From Capitulum mitella (lineage: Eukaryota > Arthropoda > Thecostraca > Pollicipedomorpha > Pollicipedidae), in contig CP099843.1 of assembly GCA_030062745.1 (NCBI GenBank), forward strand, positions 20,378,997-20,442,996: DNA of 64,000 nucleotides. The letters are read 5' to 3'. The notes beneath the pieces were generated by a model. That model was not told the origin of the DNA. It was given only the letters and a program-made list of their open reading frames with translations, and did no database searches. Each line of letters begins with the position of its first letter. Within the stretch, counting starts at the first letter, position 1. Positions 1-11,300 of the stretch are shown here, piece after piece. A program made the position numbers and the translations under genes.

Positions 1-2210
1 GCCTGTTAAGGCTTTCTGGCGGGCGTATGAATATTCAAGGTCACGCTAATGTGGTCACAGTGTCACGAAAGGTCGGTGAAAACCACCTATGATTTCAACA
101 GAAGTCATAATAGGTCAGAATTTACAATCACGATTGTCTTCGAATATGGTGTCAATGCTCGCGTTGCGACACCTGCTCGAAGACTGTCTGGTGCAGGTAT
201 GAGCATTTCAACGCGTTTAATGAAGTTCTCAGCCCATAATGACTCAGAAAACATGTATCGTAAAACTTCATGCTAAAAAACTCAATTTGACCCTGATCTT
301 GACCTTGACCTTGGATGGCCGTCAGTACAATTTGCTCTAAAAGGAACCTACAGACTCTCTACAGGATGGCGATAGGCCTACTTCGCACTTCAGTCGCTTT
401 GCAATTACAGTTAATCGTGGCTAAAATATTTTTCGAAACTTTGTAGACTGACCTTGACCTATGACGTCATCCGTGAACCGAATCTTAAAAAAGTCATTTA
501 TCGAGATCAAACCACCTCAAGCTATCGATTGTCGTTTACATCAACGTCATCGGTATTTTGGTTCTAGAGTTATGGGGTGGGGCGTTTAATCTCCTCCCCC
601 CAGCACGTCGAAGATGGCGCCACAGCCCAGCGACTGCCGGATTTAACTGGAAAAGTGGTGATAAGATCTGGCAATTTGGCATGACGGAAATCGTTAGGCA
701 CGTTTATTTTTTATGCTTTGTACTTAAATACCTGCTATTTTTTTAAAGTGGAACAAAAACATAGGGAGGGCTCTTATGACAACTGAAGGGGCTCCAGTGA
801 ACAATGAAGGTTCTCAGGCCCCTTCCCCCTAAGGCCAGTTTGGGCCCCATAGAAAGACAACCCTGCGACAGACGTTCCAACACGCCGTGATAGCAAACCT
901 GCCGTCCTTCATTCGCCACGTAACGAAATGAACAGGGAAAACCTTCCGTGAATACGACACTGATGTGTAAAACGTTCAAGACAATAACACGGACTGAAAA
1001 AAAATCATATGGAAAACCAAAAGCAAAACGAAAAAAACACATTACAAAAGGGGGAAACTATATTTTTGACTTTCCGGCCATATACGTATGTACATATATG
1101 TAAATATACATATATATAAATGCAGTACTTCATAAGGCCCATACAATCCCGAGATACGGTGTGACATATCGGCCAAGTAAGCAACTTTTGAGACACGCTT
1201 CCATCGGTGAGAAACGACTGATTTTATCCGATGAGGATATTTGGTGATGCTGACAAACTGAGAAATGCTTATGTAAAGATCATGACAGCAAGTTGTTAGG
1301 CAGCAAATGAAAACTTCAGGGTGACGCACTTTTCACGAAAGTTTCCGAGCACAGGCGCCCCAGGCTGCTGCCGTTCGATGATGAAAACTGCCCATGCTTC
1401 TTCATTTTTGCCGGTTTTTCGTCATTTTATTTTGTCATTTCGTTCATTTCCGTCGGTGATTTCGGCCTCCGAGCAGCGGATGGAACGCCTCAAATGTCTT
1501 TCTGGCTCGCCGGTTTCCCATTAACCTTAGAGAAATACATGCTTTCGACCAGCTGTTTTCAGTTTCTAGTTCAGGCAGAAAGATAAAACAAAAAACAGTC
1601 GCGTTGCTGATCGTCGTCTCTTTTTACTGATGCATAGTTTTACAACTTAACCGTATAACGATCAGCCATGAGCTGGCTCTGCCTGTGACTACTTTCAGCC
1701 TTCTTTGTACGTCACAATAACACTGCTCTGCTTTTGGCGCTTGTTTGTGTTTGATTCCATTTCTAAACATGGGGTACGACTACTTGCTTTTTATGTTCTT
1801 TTATGGTAACGTATGCTTCTGTGCGTCACTGAGCTGAGGGAGGGACATTCCCAGTTGCCTGATATTGGGTGACAGAAAAAATGGGAGTAAGAACAAAATG
1901 GTCAGACGTGAAGCACGAGTGGAGCTCGGCATCCGCAAATCATACACAAGTTTAGGTTTTGACAGTCATCCGCGTTACACTGCACGCGCCTACTAAAACC
2001 ACCGCACGCAACCGATATTGCTCTAATCAGATTTCCAATGTTACACAAACCAGTGTCTTTCAGCTCCTGTACAGCTGGTTGTAAATGTATCGCGACTGGT
2101 ATTAACGCGTCAAGAAAATAAACCGGCTGCTTCCAATGTGTATTACACAATTGTAAACACAACCGCACATCACGGTACGTCACTCCTGACTTTTCAGGAC
2201 AGCACACGCA
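1..2210. other. Gene-free left flank
   Basis: No open frame here resembles a protein I recognise, and no splice-site chain is apparent. The stretch is mixed-composition DNA with several TGACCT/AGGTCA-like words (around 290-320 and 448-460) and a short TA/CATA microsatellite near 1080-1120. It probably consists of old repeat debris. Confidence 0.5.
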
Positions 2211-3239
2211 CTATGGCGACTCATAGTTACCGGTCCACGTAGCTTTCTTTGGTGTGACCATATGATTTTCTGTGCTATTCCACGACCTGGGCCAAGCCTT
2301 TGAGATCTCCTTCATCGCGGGTCCTGTCCACAGGCCCTGCAGCAGTTTGATTTTCCGTTTGGCGCCATCATTCAGGACCGCTATCTGGCGTACGTGCTCC
2401 GACATCCTGCCGTAGCCGGCGTTTTCCTTCCACTGGCTGGTCGGCCTCTGCGGCAACTTGGCGACGTCTTGAAGACGGCTGAAGAGCGGCCAAGATCTGC
2501 CGCCTAGCAGTGGTCTGAGCTCATGGCTCGCTCCGACGTTGACAGTGTCTGGCTGGTCCAGGCAGTACCGCGGTTGGCCTCGGAATGTTCGCCAGGGCGG
2601 CAGCCATTTCCTGCTGTCCAGCTGACGGCAGCTGCTGGGTAGGTTGTGTGACACAAGTAGGAGTTTTTGACGGCGGCTGCAACATCTTTGAACTCGACAA
2701 TTTCCTTGGGACGTTGCTTACCGTGGTAGTAAGCCAAGTCGTCAATCGGCGCAGATGTCGCCAGTGGAGATCGCAGGAAAAGCGGTCCACGGAACAAGGC
2801 GATAAATATTGCCGTGGTCCAGATCTTGCCTTTGGTCTGTTGGTCCATTTCGAACTGTTCCGAGAGCATATCCATCTTCAGGAGGTACAAGACGTCTGAC
2901 ATGAACCTTGTCTCATGCATTGCCACAGGTCTGCGAAGTTTCATCCCACCAGGTATGTCATCGCCCAGGTACGCCATGATTCACGCCACCACTGAGCGTC
3001 TTATAATCGCCTCTGATGGACGCAGACGATACCAGATACTCAGACGATACCACTTGAGAATGCTCTTCGCTCTCCGTCGCAGAAAGGCTGGCTCGAAATT
3101 TGATCCACCTCGCCGACCGAGACGCGCCTTCTCCAGACGACACCACGACTCCTTGGACTTGCCACACAGTGACTGACGGGCCCGCAGTCTTCCCAAATGC
3201 AGACATCGCGTACACGAGTACAACGTTTGCTACCACCAT
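2211..3239 (-). pseudogene. Broken ORF of an uncharacterised arthropod protein family, probably mobile-element associated
   Basis: Read on the minus strand, pieces in more than one frame join into one recognisable protein. First comes a segment ending in GDYKTL (about 3000). A frame change near 2985 follows, then a stretch with RRPVAMHETRFMSDVLYLLK and an FIALF..PLFLRSPLATSAPIDDL motif (2977 to about 2700). Another shift leads to a block with the RSWPLF and VLNDGAKRKIKLL motifs (about 2500-2320). From memory, this order matches a family of uncharacterised proteins common in arthropod genomes, with R-PGA-HhARFM, SAAP-DL and VVNDCAERgVKL signatures. No function is known to me. The frameshifts show that the copy is dead. 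I infer mobile-element origin only because the family is multi-copy and lies among repeats. Confidence 0.5.
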
Positions 3240-3867
3240 TGCTTAATCGTCTTTCCACGGAAAAATCTGAACGGAAGTATCGTGATGCTTACAAGTAGGT
3301 ACGGCGATGCAAGGGAAAATACCGCGGTTCTAACACAACGTAGCAGTCTAACTTTACAGGTGTGATGCTTCTGCAGCGATCTGTGTATGACGGGTTGTGG
3401 ATTGTGCAATCTTATGTCTTTCATGTTCTTAGTCTCACTTCCATTTACGTTCATTTTTGCGTTCAGCGTGTAACGAATAAATTGTACGTCTCATGTTTTT
3501 TGGCTGGCACTTTTGGTTGACACCTTATTTGATTTGGTTCGCACCAAAATAATGCAAATTTCGGTGCCCACCTTACACGTCACAATATGATTAACTATGG
3601 TCAGACTAGTCTTCTTCAGGCTGGGTGAAACTTCACATCAGAAGATTGAGAAAACGATAAGTAACGCGACTGTCTTTGCTTTATCACTCTAGCTCAACCA
3701 GAAACTGAAAAAGCACACATTAGTCCAGGGAATGGAGTGTGGGAAATCGGCAAACTGGGTGGACATTTAAAGAGTTAAGTTTATCCGATGCTCTGAGGCC
3801 GAAATTACCAATGGAAAGTCATAAAAATAGAGTAGCATGGGCAATTTTCATTGGTTTTTGGGCGGAA
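3240..3867. other. Intergenic, nothing recognised
   Basis: No supported coding region, RNA gene or structured repeat was seen here. Confidence 0.4.
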
Positions 3868-4680
3868 GTTCGTCGGAGTAAAGTTCGCAGGGTAACAGTT
3901 AATCGTATTATAGTTTAAGGATAAAAGTTCGTTGGACAAAAGTTTGTCTAAAGCAAAAGTTCGTCTCGTGAAAGTGCGTCCAAGACAAAAGTTTGTCTAG
4001 GAGAAGAATTTGTTTCGCTAAAGTTTGTAGAGGACAAAAGTTCGTCTAGGACAAAAGTTCGCCCGGAAAAAGTTTGTATAGGACATAAGTTCGTCTAAGA
4101 CAAGGATTCGTCCAAGACAAAGATTCGTCTCGCAGGATTTCGTTTAGGACAAAAGTTCGTCTAGGGCAAAAGGTTAGGTTAGGTTAGTTTAGGTCAGGTC
4201 AGATTAGGCTTACCATTTTAGGCCCGTTCCTTTTCCGATACCAGCTTTTTCTGATACGAACCTTAAGTTTACTAACTCATGGTTACTAACCTTTTTCCTA
4301 ACGGATGTTCTCCTTTCCGAAGCTTTTTCTTACGAAGCTTTTCCAAACGAACATGTTGCAGTACGAACCTTTTCCATAAGCGCGACAAACTTGTCCTAGA
4401 CGAACTTTGCCCTTGACGAGCTCTTGTTCCAGACAAACTTCTGCATGACGGACTTTTGTCCTGGACAAATTTTTGCCCATGCGAGTTTTTGCGTTATACA
4501 AACTTTTGCCCTCGACGACTTTCTGCAAGAACTTTTGTCCCAGACGAATCCTTTGCCCTAGACGAAGTTTTGTCATAGACGAACTTTTGTCCTCGACGGA
4601 CTTTTGCCCTAGAAGAAACTTTTCACGACGAACTTCAATCTGACGAACCTCTGCGATACGAACCTTTGCCCTTAAATCAT
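3868..4680. repeat. Inverted minisatellite (fold-back array)
   Basis: From about 3868 to 4170 the sequence is a degenerate tandem array with units of roughly 16-20 bp built on GACAAAAGTTCGTCTAG. From about 4300 to 4680 the reverse complement of the same unit is arrayed (CTAGACGAACTTTTGTC and variants). The two arms are therefore a large imperfect inverted repeat around a centre near 4180-4290. A minus-strand open frame through the right arm is a by-product of the repeat. Confidence 0.85.
4171..4187 (+). repeat. Short TTAGG telomere-like tract
   Basis: Three and a half consecutive GGTTA/TTAGG units lie at the centre of the inverted minisatellite, followed by degenerate AGGTCAGG units. TTAGG is the common arthropod telomere repeat. 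A tract this short could also be chance or part of the repeat. Confidence 0.5.
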
Positions 4681-4949
4681 TTTCATCACAGAACAGGGAA
4701 TAGACTGGGGCGCCTGTGCCCGGAAAACTTTCGCCAAAAATGGGACACCCTAATGAACAATTCTGAGCCGTCATTTCCTTTTCCGCAGGGACTTCGTTCA
4801 ATACAAGAACAACCGTAACATGTTCTCAAACAGCGCCGATATGGCCGATCCGATCCTCGCCAACGCCATCTCCCCAGGCACCTGGTCCCCGGTAGATCGA
4901 TACCACAGCTCCGAGGCCATTCCACCGTAAAACACGCCACGAAACGCCC

Positions 4950-5310
4950 CTGGCCGACGGCGGCGCTGTCAGGATCAGGTGGGATCAGTCGGATGGCCTC
5001 AGGCTGACAAGTTACCACCGTGGCGGCCGGCGCCAGGATCCGTGACCGGCGAGCCGGGCCGGCGCAGCGCGCAGCCTCCGTCCGCCGGGCGCATCTGGGG
5101 ACCGGCCGATCCGCCGGCAGCCCACTCGGAGGCCGGCGCTCGGCGGCAGGGTGCGCGCCGCCGGCGGACCAGCCTCACCTGCTGTGTCGGCCGCCTGGCC
5201 ACCTGCAGCGGGCCGGATCCGGTAGCTCCGGCTGCTGCGCGCTCTGGGAGCGGGCAGAACGGAGGCCAGTCAGTACGGTGCACAGCCTCGCAAACCCGTC
5301 AACATCCTGC
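4950..5310 (+). promoter_or_regulatory. CpG-rich probable promoter and 5' UTR of the channel gene
   Basis: This block is sharply richer in GC and CpG than its neighbours and ends directly before the start codon at 5314. A TCAGT initiator-like element (5270-5274) lies about 40 bases upstream of the ATG. The ATG context (AAGATGG) is favourable. No TATA box was seen. That transcription starts here is inferred from position and composition; an untranslated upstream exon cannot be excluded. Confidence 0.45.
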
Positions 5311-5313
5311 AAG

Positions 5314-5387
5314 ATGGCCGCAACGACCTGCTTGATAGCAGTCGCGTGTTCAGTGCTAATGTTCTCTGGAATTACCTCGGGGAAAAG
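5314..5387 (+). CDS. Channel exon 1: start codon and signal peptide
   Basis: It encodes residues 1-24 plus two bases of codon 25. Met is followed by a short polar stretch, a hydrophobic core (CLIAVACSVLMF) and a small-residue end (ITSG), which is a standard secretory signal. The exon ends at an AAAAG/GTAAGT donor. The next Met lies too far into the hydrophobic core to be a better start. Confidence 0.85.
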
Positions 5388-8300
5388 GTAAGTTGCATGA
5401 TAACATGGGTCGTGATTAATTCTCGTTTCTATCAGCTGTGTGCCTGTGATAGAATGTACTTTTTGTGATGGTGCAACGTCGATTTTACCTCGTCGGATGC
5501 TTTTCCCTGTTTTCGGGAGCGTCATTTTGCGAATTTGCCATGTGAGTGCCTCATAAAATCGACATAGCTTTGCATATTCTCTTGAGATATAAACCATGAA
5601 ATGGACTCGGATAAGAAAAATCGCAGACTGTCGCTTTTAACATTATTCCTGGCGTGGGTGCTAAATCGGGTCCCCTCGGGGTTTTTTCTCGCCAATTCCA
5701 GGGTTTTTGGCGAAGCTCCACGAAACCTGATGACTGTTCCTAGCTATTCTTTCTACGTACTGTGACGAAATTTCGTATTTTTTTGTTCAGGGGCGGAGCC
5801 AGGCAACGTTTTTGGGAGGCACCTCAGGCCATTTTTGACCCTCTTGAGGGTAAAAGGAAAATGACTGCCGAAAATAGCATTTTGAAGATAGAACTTAAAA
5901 CTTTATATGAATGTATAGCAAAATCATTGGGCAACGTGCAATGCAATTTTGTTTATCTGAGTGACTTAACAAGTTCAGCTCAAGGTCAAAAGTCAAAATT
6001 TGGTTTTATAGTAATAATTTCGACGATATTTTTTTTTTCTTCAAATGTCAAACTCGGAATGGATATGACGCAGAAGGGTGCTCTCTACTTGCGTATCAGG
6101 TTTCAGCTTGATATCAGGTCGGGTCACGGAGCTATGGCCTAAAACGTCAGTGGGCGTACCTTATATTACAATAGCCGTAAAATGGAATTTTTGAAATAGA
6201 GTGAATTCAGATGATTGAAAATGCTTACAGATAATATTAGATGAACACGAGATTATTCCAAGTGGTTCCAAGTGGTTCACTGGAGATCATTTAAGGGCAA
6301 AGGTCACAAGATCTGAAGAGCATGTGACCATGACAGTTCCCCTTTTTCATGTCCCTGGCACCGCCTATGCTAACATCATACCCGTTGTAATGCGATTTGT
6401 ACTTCTTTAGCATAACATGACTGGCAGAAGCGAAAAAAGCGCTTTTACTTCTTTTTGTTCATTCAGTTTTTAGAAACCAATCCTCCTATTTTCAAAACCT
6501 TGTGAACGCCTATGATTTTCTTGAAATTTCAAATGTGTGTACCAATGTCTCATCCATAATCTCTCGATGCATGCCAATTTCATCAAAATCGGTTCATAAA
6601 CAACGGAGCTATAAGAAGTCCAAAAGCACCCCCATTCTTATATTTTTGTCCCCTTGTATCCACCTCTTTCAAAATTTCAAAAAGTTCTTGGTTTAAAAGT
6701 GTAGTTTTTGTCATAGCGAATCGATTGCCGTTTGTTGCGATGAAATTGGATGTGTAATTCTCGAGATCTCATGGGGGGTCCGAATCCGCCCCCTGCCGGC
6801 AATCGGCCATACCGTGGAGCCCTCCGGGAATAGGATTAAGGCATCATTTTAACATGCGCCTGAACAGTCTTGATAATGCGTCACTGATGTAAGAAAAGAT
6901 ACTGGAAGTTTCAGATCGGCGTCTTGTTTTCTTAGATACCTGGAAAATTTCCCGGGCTGCAGAATGTACCCTCGCCCCGGCTTCCATTTAATGGCGGGTT
7001 GAAAGCCAGGCCAGTACCGTGGGGTGCCGCGGATCACAGCAGTGTTGTCGTTCACGTATGGTTTCTGGTGGGGCAGATCTCTTGTTTCTTCATGGTAAAC
7101 TTTTACCAATCAAGCATGATGAAGACAACCAGGATGATTAATCTGTTGTTGGCCAGACCAAAAAACGGATTTTAACGTTTTTTTTTGCATTTGTCGTCCA
7201 TATCGTGATCACTGTATTCACGGTCATGAAAGCCACGGGGGCACAACTAGGATTTTATTTTACTCGAGTTCATCTGATCAGAGAAAAGAAAACCGTTCCG
7301 TGGAGGGCATAATGTGGGTTAGTGCGAATGATCAAATGTTTTTAGACGCAAACTTTGCAATGCGCACGTGGAAAACTAACGGTTGGTGGCCATAACCTAG
7401 CTCTAAACATCACAAATCATAATGATGTGACTTCCAAAGAAAGTGGACTTACGGAACAGAACGAGCTGAACAGCAACAGAACAACAGAACAGCCACAGAA
7501 CAAGCTGAGCTGATACATCATTTAGCTCCTGGCATTGGTGGAAAATTGTTTTTTGACAGCTGATGTGGCAAAGGTCACCTCGGTTGGTCCCATTTACTCA
7601 GTTTTCGTCCCCCCACGCTCCATTATTTTCTCTCCGGACTCCAACCATTTCATTTTCGATTGTAATGAAAATGACTTATACTTAAGGCTTTTTTATTCTG
7701 AAGAAGCCTTTTGCAAAAGCCAAAAGTCAAAAGTCTTCTGAAAACACTTGTTTTCCGCGAGTGACAGGTTTACACCGCAGAACTGTAAAAGAGCATTGAA
7801 GCATGCAGCAGTTATTGAAAAAGGTAATATTTTCGGCAGCCTTCCCGCCGACACAAGGAACGTTCAGTGAGGTTGCTTGTTGTATGTTGTTGGCCAGCTC
7901 TTATGTTGATTTGCGTGATAAGTAAGATGGGTTTTATTTATTCTCTGTTGAAAGTTAACGCGGCATGTTTGGTAAATGGGTACTGTTTTAATTGAGATTT
8001 AGTTGGGAGCCGCCTGAGGCTGATTGTTTTCGGATCCATTGTACATTTACTCCATCGTTTTTAGCTGAGATGTGGCGCGTAGGTATACTAGAGCCGAGGA
8101 TTCGCCTACATCTAAGGACTGGAAGCCTAGGGTGGGTGGATTCAGATTCGGATTCGGATTCGAGTTTCGAATGAATTCGAATGGGCTCGAATCTTTGCAT
8201 CAAAATCTCGTAATTTTGAACGTCCGGTAGTTGTCACTTTAAATCCGTTTTCAGTGGCTTCTGGCTGACTGTTCTCAACGTTTTTGTCAGTGGCGCATTT

Positions 8301-11300
8301 CTAACTCGGCCAAAAATAGAGCGAGTTGTCGAAGTTTTGGTTTTTGACGAGGTATGAGGAAAGTATATTACAGGTACGTATTGGTACTGCGACCTCGGCA
8401 TGATATGGCGCCAAACAAAAGGTTACAGTTTAGGTCACTACAATGGTTGTCTTACTTTCATTACCTCGGCAAACCAGCGAAACAAGGTAGTGGCGGAGTA
8501 AAACCGTAGTAGAACGCAGGATGGCCGACCCAGTCAGATGCAGCACTGTGATAAACGTGTTAAATTTAGTGTATTTGAGGACGATTTGAGCTAAAAGCAT
8601 AGTTCAATAAATTTATCTGCATTGTATTCATAAATGATGGCTTTTGGGATTCTATGGTGCTTGTTAGGATTCGATTCTCGATTTTCGGAGCTCGAATCCT
8701 CGTGTTCAGGATTCGAGGATTCTCAAGATTTGAATTTATTCGAATGCATTCGAATCCTGGGAATGTGAATCCTCAGCTCTAGTATCCACCTCTAGTCAAA
8801 GTTAGCTTTAAAGGTGCTTAGCTATTTTGGGTCCTCATCGGGCTTCTAGAACAAAAACACTCTGAAAGACATTGAACTGGAGTGCTGTATGATGGCACTG
8901 ATCCATAATCTGTACGATTATGCCGTGTCCTTAATTTAATTTTTATTTTTTCCTCACAATTTCTCGAAAAAGTATAATTTGGGGCAGCGCTGGCTCCATG
9001 CCACACCCAATTTCGAAAACACTCATTTTCAAAAGCTGGTGTGGCATGCTACACCAACGTTTGAACTTGATGTGGCGGGGTCCACACCCGCCCCACTGCA
9101 TTCTCCATCCTTGTTCACTGGTCAGCAATCCGCAGAGCCATCACAGAATGTGGCTGCTTGGCTAATATCGTAGTATTGAGTGTCGTTCGCGTTTTCGATT
9201 AGTTGGTCATTTCCGAAGGAGGGGGTTTAGGATTATCGCTTGTCATTAAAATCAGGGCAGTTTCTTCAACTTATCAAACAGCAAGGAGTAAAGACCTAAA
9301 GAGGGCAAAAATAGCCCCTGAGAAAGCCGGTGGGCGATATTGTATCAATATCAATGCGGTATCACTGTTTGGTAAAGTAACGCTCTCCGAGCGCGCTTTC
9401 CGACCCTTCTTCGTGGGGCAGGGATTTCTGGGAATCCCCCCCCCACCACCCAAGATCTCGAGACCGATAACAACCACAGAAAATGTACAAACATTATTGG
9501 AGAGCCTAAGCGAGACTAGAAACAATCAGTGCATTGTATGCAACGCAAAAGACTAACAGTGCCGTGAGTCAATATTCAAGGCCAACTGGGTCATCTTATT
9601 GCGTGAAAGCATCTTTGGTCGTAAACGTTGATAAACAAAAGTTACACGTGGCGTCAAGAGCGTTAGCAGTAAACGGAAGAATATTCAGTGCGCATACCCT
9701 ATATCACAACAGCCGTAAAGTGGAATTCCAGAAACAGAGCAAATTGAAATCATTGGAAACATTTTCGGATAATGTTAGATGCACACGAGATCATTTCAAA
9801 CAATTCTAAGGTCACTGGAGGTCATTTTAAGGTCAAAGGTCATAAGTTGATCTAAAGAACATGTGACCATGATAGTCCCCCTTTTTCATGTCCCTGGCAC
9901 CGCCTATGCTAGCATTATACAAACATTGTGACACGATTTGTACTGCAGCATAACATGACTAGAAGAAGCCAAAAAAGCGCTTTTAACTTTTTTCGTTAAA
10001 TCAGTTTTATATATTATGTTTCATGTATTATATTTGTTATGTATTTGAAAACTAGTCCTCCTATTTTCAAAACCTTGTGAACGCTGGAGAATTTACTAAA
10101 AATTTCAAATGTAGGGATCAATGGTAAAAGTCTCATTTATAATCTCTCGCTTCATGCCAATTTCATCGAAATCGGTCCATAAACAACGGAGTTATAAAAA
10201 GTCCAAAAATATCCCTCATTTTTACTTTTTTGCCCCCTGTATCCACCCCTTTGAAAATTTTGAAAACTTCTTTTTTAAAATGTAGTTAACGTTATGGCAA
10301 ATCAGTTGCCGTTTGTTGCGATGAAATCGGACGAGCAGTTCTCGAGATCTCACGGGGGCCGAATCCGCCCCCTGCCGGGAATCGGCCATACCGCTAGCCC
10401 TCCAGGAATACGACTGACACGCTCATTGGAAGGGGGTCTTTTTGTACCCCTCACCTGTTTTTCCTGGATATGTCAAGAACGGATCGGAGCTGGTTGCTGC
10501 TACTTTGCGACATTTTGACAATTGAATAACTCGTCGATTGACGTAGAAAAGTTGAAAATCGGCCGGAAAATTTTGAAGTTTCAACATTGAAAGTCAGACA
10601 AACATAACGAAAACGTTGGTTGTCGCTGACAAATGGGAACTTAGTGAAAGGACCAGCATTCTACATAACATTACCGTTTCAACACAATCACGCGGCGTCA
10701 TTCGGGCATAAGTGATAGGATGTACCAAGACCAAAGCCAAGGTCAATACGGGTCAAGGTCATCAAAGATCAATGCCAACCAGCTTGTAGCCTGATCCAGA
10801 TTTGCTTTGCAACATGTCGGTTTGTATGAAATATGCATTCAAAGGCCCTAATAAACACACGTGTGAGAACACTGATACGCTTACATATACCAGGGTCATT
10901 GAAGGTCACGGTCATCAAAGGTCAAGGGCAACTATTTTGTAACCTAGGTCCAGATTTGCTTTGCAACAAGTCGATTTGTGTGAATTATGCATTTAAAGAC
11001 CGTAATATAAACCCGTTTGGCAAATTGATACTCACATGTATATACATATATACATATATATACGTACATAAATATAAACGCTAGAAGTGACCAAATGTGC
11101 AAATATTGGCTAGCTTCACTGAAAATACGCCAAAAGATGCGTGTAGGGCCCTTATTTACACTCAAGCTATCCCATATTGCTCGAAATCTGATCTGGAAAA
11201 GATGAAAAAGTGACGCCATAGGTCAATGGCGTCATTTTGACATTTTGGCGTCTGACATGACCTCTGCCCAAAATCCTCAATGAAGACGTCAAATGAATGG

